Below the pieces are notes generated by a model, which made no database searches, was not told the DNA's origin, and saw only the letters and a list, made by a program, of their open reading frames with translations. A DNA stretch of 64,000 nt. Origin: Flectobacillus roseus. GTDB taxonomy: Bacteria; Bacteroidota; Bacteroidia; Cytophagales; Spirosomataceae. Location: NCBI RefSeq assembly GCF_030056665.1, contig NZ_JASHIG010000032.1. The stretch is one strand, 5' to 3'. This document shows, one piece after another, positions 51,488-59,891 of this stretch (within the stretch, counting starts at the first letter, position 1; each line of letters opens with the position of its first letter). A program made the position numbers and the translations under genes.

Positions 51488-51657
51488 AAATCACAAAAAA
51501 GCAATTAAAGGGACTAACTCTATTCGAAAAAGAAGAGCTATACAAAATCCTAACAGAAGGGACAAAAATCACAGCAGGTAAGGCACAGAACAAAGGTTGG
51601 GTAGATACACCACTTTTTCTGTCAGCCGAGGAGCAAAAGCAAATGAAATTATTCTAA
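51484..51657 (+). CDS. Small basic phage protein
   Basis: A 57-residue frame (MKITKKQLKGLTLFEKEELY at the start). Its ATG overlaps the previous stop. It ends in a short hairpin region. The three genes from 51171 form a compact operon. Not recognised. Confidence 0.5.
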   Translation: MKITKKQLKGLTLFEKEELYKILTEGTKITAGKAQNKGWVDTPLFLSAEEQKQMKLF

Positions 51658-51666
51658 ATAAAAAGA

Positions 51667-51694
51667 AAGCTCCTTACCAAATGGCTAGGAGCTT
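51667..51694 (+). terminator. Weak hairpin after the small-gene trio
   Basis: Stem AAGCTCCT/AGGAGCTT with a 12-nt loop. Only a short U-run follows. A copy of the leader motif CTGGTTTTCAAT lies just downstream (51705-51716), 41 bp before the next ATG. Confidence 0.45.
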
Positions 51695-51756
51695 ATCCAG
51701 TTAACTGGTTTTCAATCAACAAAAAAAACGTTGAATGAGACCGCAAAAATACACAA

Positions 51757-52338
51757 ATGAAACATCAAATCATAACGAAGAAGGGATATAGTGGCCCGGA
51801 GGTAATTTCAGCAATTCAAAAGTGCATCCGCAGAGGTTGGGAAAAAGAAGCACTCTATTGGGCCTTAGAGCTCTACGAATCCAATTACTCAGAATGGCTA
51901 TGGAAAAGGCTCAGGATTATCTCAAGTGAGGATATCGGCTTAGCAGAGCCAAATATCTCAAGTGAAATTTGGGCACTGTATTGTATGTTTCGAGAGGCAG
52001 CCAAGAACAAAGAAGACAAAGGCGAACCCCAACGGCTCTTTCTAGCTCACGCAGTAATAAAGCTCTGCAGGTCCAAAAAGAGTAGGCTAATAGATTGGGC
52101 TATCTTTTGGGAAATTCTTACACATCCATTCAAGCGCCTCGAGATACCGGATGTTGCATTAGATAAGCATACCGACCGAGGCAAGCGCTTAGGAAGGAGC
52201 TGGAAACACTTCTTTGAAGAAGGTTCAAAACTAGATCCACATGAAATACAGGAGCTTGAAGATGAGTATCGAGAGCTCGCAAAAAATGCCATCTCAAACA
52301 GCAATGAAATAGGCACACCAGAGCTATTCAGCGAATAA
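51757..52338 (+). CDS. Stand-alone RarA/MgsA C-terminal clamp-loader-like domain
   Basis: The 193 residues resemble the C-terminal domain of the replication-associated AAA+ ATPase RarA/MgsA: EVISAIQKCIRRGWEKEALYWALELYES (about 12-39) followed by WLWKRLRIISSEDIGLAEP (about 47-65). No AAA+ core with Walker motifs is present, so it is an orphan domain. It may tie the phage to the host replisome or SSB, or replace part of the host RarA. Inference from similarity. Confidence 0.7.
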   Translation: MKHQIITKKGYSGPEVISAIQKCIRRGWEKEALYWALELYESNYSEWLWKRLRIISSEDIGLAEPNISSEIWALYCMFREAAKNKEDKGEPQRLFLAHAVIKLCRSKKSRLIDWAIFWEILTHPFKRLEIPDVALDKHTDRGKRLGRSWKHFFEEGSKLDPHEIQELEDEYRELAKNAISNSNEIGTPELFSE

Positions 52339-52356
52339 CGTCCAAAAAAGCTAGTG

Positions 52357-52388
52357 AACCGCTTGCGATATTGCAGGCGGTTTTTTTT
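52357..52388 (+). terminator. Terminator after the RarA-like gene
   Basis: Hairpin of AACCGCTTGC with GCAGGCGGTT (one mismatch) and T8. It separates the preceding genes from the terminase unit. Confidence 0.8.
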
Positions 52389-52411
52389 GTGCAGATAGAT
52401 AATAATGTGAT

Positions 52412-52957
52412 ATGGGACGACCAAGAAAGCAAAGCCAAAGCCTAGTCAAAATGAAGAATAAGCTAGGTATTCAGAAAAACAAATTTGATGTGTACCATGA
52501 GTATTTGAGTGGTACAAAAGATATCGAAGAGCTGACCATCGAACAACAGGAAATGTTCGACAAATATAGCCTTGCATGGAGCATGGCAAACATCGGTCGT
52601 ACCGATGATATGATAGAAGCTGCTTTGCAAAAGAAGTATGATATCAAAAGTGGTATGGCTCGAATTATCCGTATTGAGAGCTTTGAACTATTCGGCAATG
52701 TTGAGGATGTCAGCAAGAAAGGGCGCTTGATGGCGGCAATCAATTATTTCAAAACACTCTCCAACCTCGCACGTGCTGAAAAAGACTTCAAAACCGCCAC
52801 AATGGCTTGGAAAGAAGCTTCTACACTCGAAGGATTGTACGAAGGCGAAGCAGTAGGCTTCAATTTGAGTGACTTCAAGACAGCTCCAACCATTGTCTTT
52901 ACCAACAATATCAACGTGCTTAATAAGCAAAACAAAACTATTGAGGACGATGAATAG
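52412..52957 (+). CDS. terS: Terminase small subunit candidate
   Basis: DNA-recognition subunit of the packaging motor. The 181 residues start with a basic segment (GRPRKQSQSLVKMKNKLG) followed by a helical helix-turn-helix-like domain, as in small terminases. Its stop overlaps the start of the large subunit gene. The call rests mainly on this position. Confidence 0.65.
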   Translation: MGRPRKQSQSLVKMKNKLGIQKNKFDVYHEYLSGTKDIEELTIEQQEMFDKYSLAWSMANIGRTDDMIEAALQKKYDIKSGMARIIRIESFELFGNVEDVSKKGRLMAAINYFKTLSNLARAEKDFKTATMAWKEASTLEGLYEGEAVGFNLSDFKTAPTIVFTNNINVLNKQNKTIEDDE

Positions 52958-54524
52958 TGAGGTAAAAGAGGTCTATATCAACGACAAACAGATGAAGTTT
53001 GGTCGAAGTAGAGCAAAAAGAAAAACGTTTCATGGTGGTCGTGGCTCAGGGAAAACAACAACCCTGGGTAACGACCAGTATCAATGTTTTTGGGAGTTGC
53101 CAAGAGCTACGACCCTGATAGGTGGTCTGACATACGTACAGCTCGACTCTGTAGTTTTACCAGGTATAGTAGCATCACTCGAAAGGCTTAATGTCCACGA
53201 ATATAACAAGGCTCAACCCTACGGAACCTATGTGTTGGGCGTTAAACCTCCTGACCACTGGGGAACACCATATCAAAAGGTAGGTAAGCGAGGCTATCAA
53301 TATGCCATGACTTTTATCAATGGCTATACCATAAGATTTGTATCTCAAGATAATCCACAAACGCACAGAGGGATTAACTCAGATGCAATCCGTATCGATG
53401 AAAGTGCGACCATGGACGAAGATTTTATCAATACAGTCTTGTTGCCAACGATGCGAGCCAACCCAAATACCAAGTTGGCAAAAAGTCATTTACACCATAG
53501 CTTCTATGATTTTTCGTCTGCGAGCTGGACACCAGAAGGAAACTGGATTTACAAAACGGAGGAATTATACAAAGAAATGCTCGAAAGAAGAGCAAAAATG
53601 ACAAATGACGAAAAGCTCAAAAACCCTCCAGAATACCTATTTTTAGAAAGTACCTATAGAGACAATCAAGCCAATTTGCCTCTTGATTATGGCAAGCGCT
53701 TACAAGATCAACTTTCAGAGCTTCAATACATGGTCGAAGTTGAGAATGAACGATTAGGTAAGTTACCCAACTGCTTCTATTTCTCATTCTCAAACGCAAG
53801 GCATACTTATGTCAAGTCCTATGACTATGAATACGATGATAAGTCCAAGCTTCACTTGTATCGCTCGAATGATTATCAGTCCGATAGAGAGTTAGAAATA
53901 TCCCTTGACTTTAATGCCGATATATGTTGGGCTGTTACCTGTCAAGAAGTAGGTCGTGAATTTAGGGTCATAGATTCGCAGTTCGAGAAGTCGTCAGTCT
54001 TACAACCCGATAAAAACGTAATACTTGAAAACGCTAAAAACTGGTGCGAAAAATACGCCTCACACCAGAAAAAAACTGTCAAAGTTTATGGTGACAAATC
54101 AGGAAAAAACCGAAACGCTGGTTCTGGTGGGGACAATGGCAACTTTTTTAGCCAGTTTATAAAAGTGCTTATGGATGAGGGATGGACCGTAATAAAAGAG
54201 TATGAGAAACAAGGCAAAAACCCTGCGCATAAAGATAAGTATATACTACTCAACCACCTACTAGAGGAATCTAACGAACGTGCGCCTAAGATACGATTCA
54301 ATCAGAACACTAATAAAGTACTCATCATAGCCATGTGTCGCACACCCATCATGACGGATGGCACGTTCAGGAAGTCGAAGAAGAGCGAGACATCAGGCGA
54401 TATGGTAACGAACAGAGAATATGCGACGGATGGCACCGATGCACTAGACTACATACTCTATGCTAAGTATAAGAAGTTCATGCCAGGCGTGAAGGCTCAA
54501 CAAAATACTTTCGACTCCTTCTAA
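52950..54524 (+). CDS. terL: Terminase large subunit
   Basis: ATPase-nuclease that packages DNA into the prohead. From Met at 52950, overlapping the previous stop, it has 524 residues. Motifs are Walker A GGRGSGKTT (29-37), a Walker B-like segment IRIDESATM (about 146-154) and a nuclease segment beginning LSLDFNAD (about 310-317). A second acidic cluster is at VYGDKSGKNR (about 374-383). The longer frame from 52869 is rejected. Confidence 0.88.
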   Translation: MNSEVKEVYINDKQMKFGRSRAKRKTFHGGRGSGKTTTLGNDQYQCFWELPRATTLIGGLTYVQLDSVVLPGIVASLERLNVHEYNKAQPYGTYVLGVKPPDHWGTPYQKVGKRGYQYAMTFINGYTIRFVSQDNPQTHRGINSDAIRIDESATMDEDFINTVLLPTMRANPNTKLAKSHLHHSFYDFSSASWTPEGNWIYKTEELYKEMLERRAKMTNDEKLKNPPEYLFLESTYRDNQANLPLDYGKRLQDQLSELQYMVEVENERLGKLPNCFYFSFSNARHTYVKSYDYEYDDKSKLHLYRSNDYQSDRELEISLDFNADICWAVTCQEVGREFRVIDSQFEKSSVLQPDKNVILENAKNWCEKYASHQKKTVKVYGDKSGKNRNAGSGGDNGNFFSQFIKVLMDEGWTVIKEYEKQGKNPAHKDKYILLNHLLEESNERAPKIRFNQNTNKVLIIAMCRTPIMTDGTFRKSKKSETSGDMVTNREYATDGTDALDYILYAKYKKFMPGVKAQQNTFDSF

Positions 54525-54785
54525 GCTACCCATTCATACAGATTCATTCCGATTCTAACCGATTCCTCAACCCTCAGCAATGGGGGTTATATTCTATTTT
54601 TTCGAAATGGCAATTGCCGTTGCCGTCAAAGGGCGGGTGCCCTTCTTGTAAAAGATTACACTCGTTTTTGAGTTTATTTGTCGTAACTATCAGAAAGTAA
54701 AACGATTATATTTTTTTTCATTAAAAAGTGTATCAAAAAAGCGTCCTAAACTATCCTAAAACAACCGATTAATATTGAATTGTAA
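54525..54785. other. Gap between terminase and portal units
   Basis: About 260 bp without a gene. It contains a short palindrome (GGCAATTGCC, near 54608) and a hairpin AAGGGC/GCCCTT (about 54639-54654). No poly-T terminator and no other recognisable feature. Confidence 0.5.
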
Positions 54786-55097
54786 ATGTTTAAAACCGAT
54801 ATGAGTAAAAAAATCAGTCTTTCACAAGCACTTGCTATGCTTTGCCGTCCTGACGAAAAGCATAATATCCGCTATCGCAAATCGTCCGCAGGGCAACTTG
54901 GTGTAGCTGGTAGCAAGGATGGCGTAACCATTCGGACTGCGAAAAGTGAAAAGCTCAATATGCTTTCTGCATCGAAGAAGTTCGGAGCTGATGGTATTAT
55001 AAAGCTATATCATCCTCGCACGAATCAAGATTTCGACATCGTGATTGACTTGCTTACGCATATCGATGGGATGGAAATAGAGCACCCGTATAACTAA
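54786..55097 (+). CDS. Small phage protein before the portal gene
   Basis: Not recognised. The 103 residues are basic and appear to be a small mixed fold (KISLSQALAMLCRPDEKHNI at the start). Met 6 (54801) is an equally likely start. It ends 7 bp before the portal gene. Confidence 0.5.
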   Translation: MFKTDMSKKISLSQALAMLCRPDEKHNIRYRKSSAGQLGVAGSKDGVTIRTAKSEKLNMLSASKKFGADGIIKLYHPRTNQDFDIVIDLLTHIDGMEIEHPYN

Positions 55098-55104
55098 GGT
55101 TTGT

Positions 55105-56448
55105 ATGTCAGTTGTTGAGTTGTCGAAGAGCATCTACCTTCTAAGGAATGAAGATGCAAGAGTGGGGGCGTTTGTGGAAGTAGTACCCTCAACACAAGAT
55201 ACGAGTTTCCCCAGCTCCAGCATTGCTGCGGGCTCAGGTAGCTACGATGGATTATCGCACATTCGTTGGGGCGCTCAGGATGAAAAGCCTTCTGAAATGC
55301 ATAGGCTTGCCACCGATTCGCCAAACAAATGGCGTTTGATTGAAACCCGTCGAGATTTTTTGATTGGTAATGGCGTGCGCTTTGGCATCGAGAAACCCAA
55401 CGGCGCCAAGATGGAACGTGAGCTTTTGAGTCCGTCTCACAAAGACTACTCAGCTATTAGCGATTATATCCGCTCATTGGATAAGGTTGGGTACTTTGGA
55501 GATGCTGCTTATCAAGCAAGCTTTTCAGGTAACGTGTTTACGGGGATTCCTCTCGATAGAACTGGAAGAGCGGAGCTTATCAATTGCCTCGATTGTTTCG
55601 AGATGCGAATAAGAGCTTTGGCACAAAATGAAAGTCGTGTGTCTGCTTACATTCGTAATCCAAATTTTGGAAAGCGTACTTATAAGAAAGCAGATGGATT
55701 CCCTTTACCTGCTTTCAATCCAGCTAATTCAAAGGCATTTCCCTTTTCAGTTTTTCACGCCAAACATAAATTGCCTGGTCAACCATTCTACTCGTTTGCC
55801 GCATGGTGGGGAACGAAAGCATGGACAGAAGTAGCAAACCAAATTCCCAAATATCACCTTGAGGGACTTACATCAGGATACAATATCAAATACTTGATCA
55901 AGTTCCCTGATGATTACTTTGACCGTGAAGGACTAGAAACCGAAGAGGAGAAACATGAGCATAAGCGTCGTGTGCTCAACCAGATGAAAGAGTCTCTTGC
56001 TGGCAAGAAAGACAAGGCTGTTGTAACATATTACAAATATGATATACAGTCGATGAAAGCTTTGCCAGGCGTTGAGATTGTCCCATTGAAAAATGACATG
56101 ACGGACGATGCTTATGTGTCTCTTTTCAACACGGCCAACATTGCTCAGGCATCAGGTCACGGCGTCATGCCGGTATTGGCTGGTATCGACACTGGAGGGA
56201 AATTGGGAGGCTCAGGCAAGGAGCTCGAAGCAGCAGCCATGTACCAACAGAAGTTTATGACCTACAGTGATAGAGCTTTGTTGTTGCGTCCGCTTATTGA
56301 AGTTCAGGACCTTAACGGTTGGGACTCAAAAATTAAGTTTTGGTTTGAGGATATCGAAGTTTACGTAACGGACTCGACCCCTACCAATTCGCCAGCAAAT
56401 CCAAATAATCCAGCTAAGCAACCAAACAAAGATGGCAACACTAATTAA
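55105..56448 (+). CDS. Portal protein candidate
   Basis: The 447 residues begin with an N-terminal extension and contain a mixed fold with long helices in the C-terminal part (about 280-330; ETEEEKHEHKRRVLNQMKES). The size and the position directly after terminase, with the downstream connector-like gene overlapping by 17 bp, fit the portal, the dodecameric ring through which DNA enters the head. No single signature motif is seen. Confidence 0.65.
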   Translation: MSVVELSKSIYLLRNEDARVGAFVEVVPSTQDTSFPSSSIAAGSGSYDGLSHIRWGAQDEKPSEMHRLATDSPNKWRLIETRRDFLIGNGVRFGIEKPNGAKMERELLSPSHKDYSAISDYIRSLDKVGYFGDAAYQASFSGNVFTGIPLDRTGRAELINCLDCFEMRIRALAQNESRVSAYIRNPNFGKRTYKKADGFPLPAFNPANSKAFPFSVFHAKHKLPGQPFYSFAAWWGTKAWTEVANQIPKYHLEGLTSGYNIKYLIKFPDDYFDREGLETEEEKHEHKRRVLNQMKESLAGKKDKAVVTYYKYDIQSMKALPGVEIVPLKNDMTDDAYVSLFNTANIAQASGHGVMPVLAGIDTGGKLGGSGKELEAAAMYQQKFMTYSDRALLLRPLIEVQDLNGWDSKIKFWFEDIEVYVTDSTPTNSPANPNNPAKQPNKDGNTN

Positions 56449-57412
56449 GAATATTGCAGAGCTCAAGAGTGTTATTGGTGGCATTCAAAAGGATATGAGT
56501 GATGCCAATTTTATGCCCTTTGTGAAGTCTGCGGAGACTCGGTTTATCATGCCGATTATTTCGGAGGAGTTTTACGATGAGCTTACAGCTCTTAGCAATC
56601 CGACAACCAAGCAAGCTAGGCTTATTGATTTGCTCAAGCAAGCTTCTGGCCATTACGCCAATATGCTAAGTACTATCAAGATGGTGCTTAGTAGAGGCGA
56701 TATCGGTTTGATGCAAAACAAAACTGGTAACTCGGTCGCCATCACCAAATGGCAGTATGTAGCAGACATAAAAGACTCAAGGGAGAAAGCGGATGCTGCT
56801 TTGGAAGCTGCATTGAAATACTTGCATAAGAACAAGGCTGATTTTCAAACCTTCCTTTCTTCAGACGAATACAAGGCATCTGCAAACTTGCTTATCCCGA
56901 CTGCTACCATGCTCACGGAGTTTTTGCCAGTGGTCGATAACTCTCAGATTTTCTACTTACGATTAGCTAATTATATAGCAAAACAGCAAAAGTATTATAT
57001 CGTGCCCCTAATTGGAAAAGAACAACTGGAGGCATTCAAGACAAAGGCTAGACAAGCAAGTCCGAATTGGACGGAGAAAGAGCAAGAGGCAATGGACTTG
57101 CTTTGTCATGCCATCGCAAACCGTGCATTTGCTGAGGCTATCCCATTTTTGAATATCAATTTGGATATGCGAGTAGTGAGCGAAACGGATGGCGTATTAA
57201 ACGAGGATGACCTTAGTGCAGACCGCAAAACGGGTATGCAAAGAGCCTGCTTAGAACAAGCAGAAAAGTTCTCGAATATGCTAGTGAAGTTCCTTAACAA
57301 GAATGCTTCAGCTACCGAATTTCAAAGTTTTTATAGTTCAATTTTTTATAAGCCAACATTAGGACTTAGAGACCTGCCGCCAGTTGAGCCGGGTGCGCCC
57401 CTAGTGTTATAA
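56432..57412 (+). CDS. Phage structural protein of the DUF6712 type
   Basis: The 326 residues resemble DUF6712, found in Bacteroidota phages and tailed-phage-like elements. Characteristic parts are an N-terminal ADDN-like region and the long middle helix (EKAEAALEAALKYLHKNKADF-like, about 108-130). The C-terminal half is also helical. It overlaps the portal candidate and probably belongs to the head-neck connector. Confidence 0.55.
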   Translation: MATLIKNIAELKSVIGGIQKDMSDANFMPFVKSAETRFIMPIISEEFYDELTALSNPTTKQARLIDLLKQASGHYANMLSTIKMVLSRGDIGLMQNKTGNSVAITKWQYVADIKDSREKADAALEAALKYLHKNKADFQTFLSSDEYKASANLLIPTATMLTEFLPVVDNSQIFYLRLANYIAKQQKYYIVPLIGKEQLEAFKTKARQASPNWTEKEQEAMDLLCHAIANRAFAEAIPFLNINLDMRVVSETDGVLNEDDLSADRKTGMQRACLEQAEKFSNMLVKFLNKNASATEFQSFYSSIFYKPTLGLRDLPPVEPGAPLVL

Positions 57413-57423
57413 CTCAAATCACG

Positions 57424-58239
57424 ATGACAAAGGCGAATGCAACGAGTGTGGCGGAAGATGTAGTGAAACCGCCAATCGTTTTGAAAAACAACAACTTCGA
57501 AAAGCAGGAAGAGGAGCTTCAAGCTGCTATCGTTAATGCTCAAAAGCAGCTTGAAGCTACTAGAAAGCAGAAAGCTGATGCTCAACAAAAAGAGCAAGAG
57601 CAAAAGAGAATCAGAAAAGCTGCTTTGATAGCTGAAGCGGAGCGCTATGAAGCGCTTGCGAATGAATCAGGATTAGAAAAGCAGGATGTCGATGCACGTC
57701 TACAGTGGGCGGCTGAAGCTCGCAATCAAGCAGCTCAAATCTACATTGAAGGTGAAGAGCAACCCGAACCGAGCTTTGTACAGAAAATCAGCGAAAAGCT
57801 TACAACTCTTTTTGCCTGGCTTTTTGGTCACGGCCTTGGTTGGACCTTCCAGATTGCAGTGCTTTTCATTGTTGCCTACTTCTGTTACTCAAAGGTGATG
57901 GATTGGAAAGTAGCTATTCAGGCTATCAATGCGAAGTATGCAGCACTTGACCAACCAACGCAAATGCTTGCACCACCACTCGACGAAACAGATTTGCAAA
58001 AGGTCTTCTACGACAAGTTTGTACTGTTTATCGACCTGTTCACAGCCTTTGTGATAATGCTAATTCTAGCACCGGATAAACTATTTCAAATTTTACCTTT
58101 TGCCAAAATCAGTAAGAAAATATGGAGTGGATACGCAACTCTTCCAGAACAGCAAAAGCAATGGTTGTCTTTTGCATGGTGTGCCTTGGTATTGCTTGTA
58201 ACAATCTGGAGTCACACGCACAACAGTACCATCCGATAG
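57424..58239 (+). CDS. Membrane protein with N-terminal coiled coil
   Basis: Not recognised. The 271 residues begin with a coiled coil (about 15-65; KQEEELQAAIVNAQKQLEAT) and three hydrophobic segments at about 130-155, 198-220 and 245-265. It overlaps the lysin gene by over 75 bp in another frame. It could be a virion or lysis-associated membrane protein. Confidence 0.5.
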   Translation: MTKANATSVAEDVVKPPIVLKNNNFEKQEEELQAAIVNAQKQLEATRKQKADAQQKEQEQKRIRKAALIAEAERYEALANESGLEKQDVDARLQWAAEARNQAAQIYIEGEEQPEPSFVQKISEKLTTLFAWLFGHGLGWTFQIAVLFIVAYFCYSKVMDWKVAIQAINAKYAALDQPTQMLAPPLDETDLQKVFYDKFVLFIDLFTAFVIMLILAPDKLFQILPFAKISKKIWSGYATLPEQQKQWLSFAWCALVLLVTIWSHTHNSTIR

Positions 58240-58766
58240 AATTGGAATTGCGTAATGCCATTTTTGACACGCTGAGGTATTACACAAATTTCACGGTCGA
58301 GCAAACTGGCAAGAACGACCATTGGGCAATCTATCGTTTCAACAAGCTCCAAAAAGGTGCAAAAGGACGTGCATGGTGTTCCGATTTTATTCTTTATGGA
58401 TATCACAAAAACGGAGTCTATCCGCCCTTGGTTACGGGTGTCGCCTACAGTTGGAAAAAGAAAAAGACCCTAGTTTACTGGCCCGCCATGGGTGTAGATG
58501 TAAGGCGAATCAAACAACTGGTGAACATGATGGACGTCGTAGTATTCACATGGTCGCACGTCGAGGGCTATACCGATTCTAATGTTCGAGGTCCCATTAC
58601 CATCGGAGGAAATACCAGGGGAGGCAGAACAAAAGAAGGTGCCTATTATCCTATACATAGGTACTGGAGGGATGTCAGAGGGATATACAACCACGTGACC
58701 CCATGGCTCAAAGCTCACGAGAGCTCTGCGGCCATCAAGATGAGTTTCAACTTTCAAACCTTATAA
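58161..58766 (+). CDS. CHAP-like endolysin with signal sequence
   Basis: Candidate peptidoglycan hydrolase. From Met at 58161 it has 201 residues with an N-terminal signal-like segment (VVFCMVCLGIACNN). An alternative start at 58122 adds 13 residues. The cysteine-peptidase pattern is visible: WCSDFILYGYHKNG with the presumed catalytic Cys, a later SHVEGY for the His, and the GGNTRGG motif common in CHAP-type lysins. It is followed directly by a holin-like gene. Confidence 0.7.
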   Translation: MVVFCMVCLGIACNNLESHAQQYHPIELELRNAIFDTLRYYTNFTVEQTGKNDHWAIYRFNKLQKGAKGRAWCSDFILYGYHKNGVYPPLVTGVAYSWKKKKTLVYWPAMGVDVRRIKQLVNMMDVVVFTWSHVEGYTDSNVRGPITIGGNTRGGRTKEGAYYPIHRYWRDVRGIYNHVTPWLKAHESSAAIKMSFNFQTL

Positions 58767-58769
58767 ATT

Positions 58770-59282
58770 ATGCTTAATCAAAATGAAATTGGCTTGGTAG
58801 ACAGATTTCTTTCACCAACGCCAAAGGTATTCGGTACCATCCGAAACATTGGAATTATCCTAGCTGCTTTAGCTGGAGCAATTATGACTATTGGAAAGGA
58901 TATGCAATTGCCAGCCATCTTGACATTAATTGCCGATAAGGCAACTGTTATTGCTGGACTAATTGCGGCCACCATTGCTCAGCTCACTGTAGACTACAAG
59001 GAGAAGAGTTTAGAGGATGTAGGTAGGGAGATTTCTGGAAGCTCTTCTTGGTTTACAATCCTTATACTATTTAGCCTCTCTCTATTTTCGTGCACCTCTC
59101 CAGTAGTTCGAGGGAAAATAGTCAAGCTGGAGAACAAGCCTCCCAAAGTAATAGCCGGTGTTTACTTTGCTCAAAAATGGAATGTAACTATCGAGGATTA
59201 CGGTCGGTTTCGAACTTCGGATATCGATAGAGCTGAGTGGATACATCTCAAGCCCGGTCGAATCTTTTACGCTGGAAAGTAA
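58770..59282 (+). CDS. Holin-like membrane protein with lipobox-like third segment
   Basis: The 170 residues have two membrane segments (about 24-42 and 50-68) in a Bacteroidota holin-like layout. A third hydrophobic stretch (about 95-108) ends in LFSLSLFSC, a sequence close to a lipobox, followed by a 60-residue C-terminal domain. The two parts could be one holin with an unusual tail, or a fusion of holin and an outer-membrane lipoprotein. Its stop overlaps two possible downstream starts (TAATGGAATGG). Confidence 0.6.
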   Translation: MLNQNEIGLVDRFLSPTPKVFGTIRNIGIILAALAGAIMTIGKDMQLPAILTLIADKATVIAGLIAATIAQLTVDYKEKSLEDVGREISGSSSWFTILILFSLSLFSCTSPVVRGKIVKLENKPPKVIAGVYFAQKWNVTIEDYGRFRTSDIDRAEWIHLKPGRIFYAGK

Positions 59283-59602
59283 TGGAATGGCTCAAATCAC
59301 AATTACTACAAAATCAGATAGCGAAGCTGTCTGGTGGATGGAGCTCGCTAACAAATTGGGTACTGAAATACAAGTGGTATTTGGTAGCACTATTCCTGCT
59401 GATGGTCATAGTACCTCAAGTGCTTCGATGTCAGGGGCAAAAAGAAAGCTCGAAACCTCTAAGCTCAGACAACAAAAAAAATGTTAGGTCAACTCAATAC
59501 ATCCAAAAGAGCGAGAAAGCTAGGTTGGCTTCTCATGCTCGTATCGATTCTATGCACAGTAATGACGTGCAAAGGTCAATCGACTCCCTCTTCAACAAGT
59601 GA
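59282..59602 (+). CDS. Overlapping lysis-region gene A (one membrane span)
   Basis: A 106-residue frame that starts within the stop of the holin-like gene. It has a cytoplasmic N-terminus, one membrane span at about 33-48 (LVALFLLMVIVPQVL) and a polar helical tail. Its shape fits an inner-membrane spanin-like protein. It fully overlaps gene B in another frame and the first 122 bp of gene C in a third frame. Confidence 0.55.
   Translation: MEWLKSQLLQNQIAKLSGGWSSLTNWVLKYKWYLVALFLLMVIVPQVLRCQGQKESSKPLSSDNKKNVRSTQYIQKSEKARLASHARIDSMHSNDVQRSIDSLFNK
59287..59487 (+). CDS. Overlapping lysis-region gene B (nested)
   Basis: A 66-residue frame starting 5 bp after the start of gene A, in another frame. 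The product (AQITITTKSDSEAVWWMELANK...) reads like a natural strand-helix-strand protein. Its stop codon overlaps the start of gene C (ATGTTAG), a coupling signal. It lies entirely inside gene A, so one of the two may be noncoding. Confidence 0.4.
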   Translation: MAQITITTKSDSEAVWWMELANKLGTEIQVVFGSTIPADGHSTSSASMSGAKRKLETSKLRQQKKC

Positions 59603-59891
59603 CGAGCTGGAGCAAGTCAAAAAGTTGGTACCAAAAGGATACATTGTTTTTACAGTCGATGGTGCCAAAAAGGCGCTAAAATATAGAGAAGATGCCCTCG
59701 CATTTGACTATCAAAACAAGATCAAGGATACACTTATTACTAGCCTCAGCAATGAAAATGCTTTGCTGAGGCAGGAAAATACCAACTTAAAAACCGAGAA
59801 TAAACAATTGAAAACCGCCAAAACGCTATCGACCATTGAGCGTTGGGGTTATCGAGCACTGTTGTTAGCAAAATTTATTGGACTGCTGTGA
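59481..59891 (+). CDS. Overlapping lysis-region gene C (lipoprotein-like with coiled coil)
   Basis: The 136 residues start with a basic N-terminus and a hydrophobic segment ending VMTCKGQ, resembling a lipoprotein signal. A coiled coil follows (about 92-115; ENALLRQENTNLKTENKQLK), then a C-terminal hydrophobic patch. A and C could form a spanin pair, in which one links the inner and one the outer membrane. Its stop overlaps the GTG start of the next gene. Confidence 0.55.
   Translation: MLGQLNTSKRARKLGWLLMLVSILCTVMTCKGQSTPSSTSDELEQVKKLVPKGYIVFTVDGAKKALKYREDALAFDYQNKIKDTLITSLSNENALLRQENTNLKTENKQLKTAKTLSTIERWGYRALLLAKFIGLL

Noticed and set aside
51369..51581. 70-codon frame overlapping the small-gene trio
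   Set aside because: A shadow frame; the three coupled frames at 51171, 51317 and 51484 fit with TAATG and ATGA overlaps.
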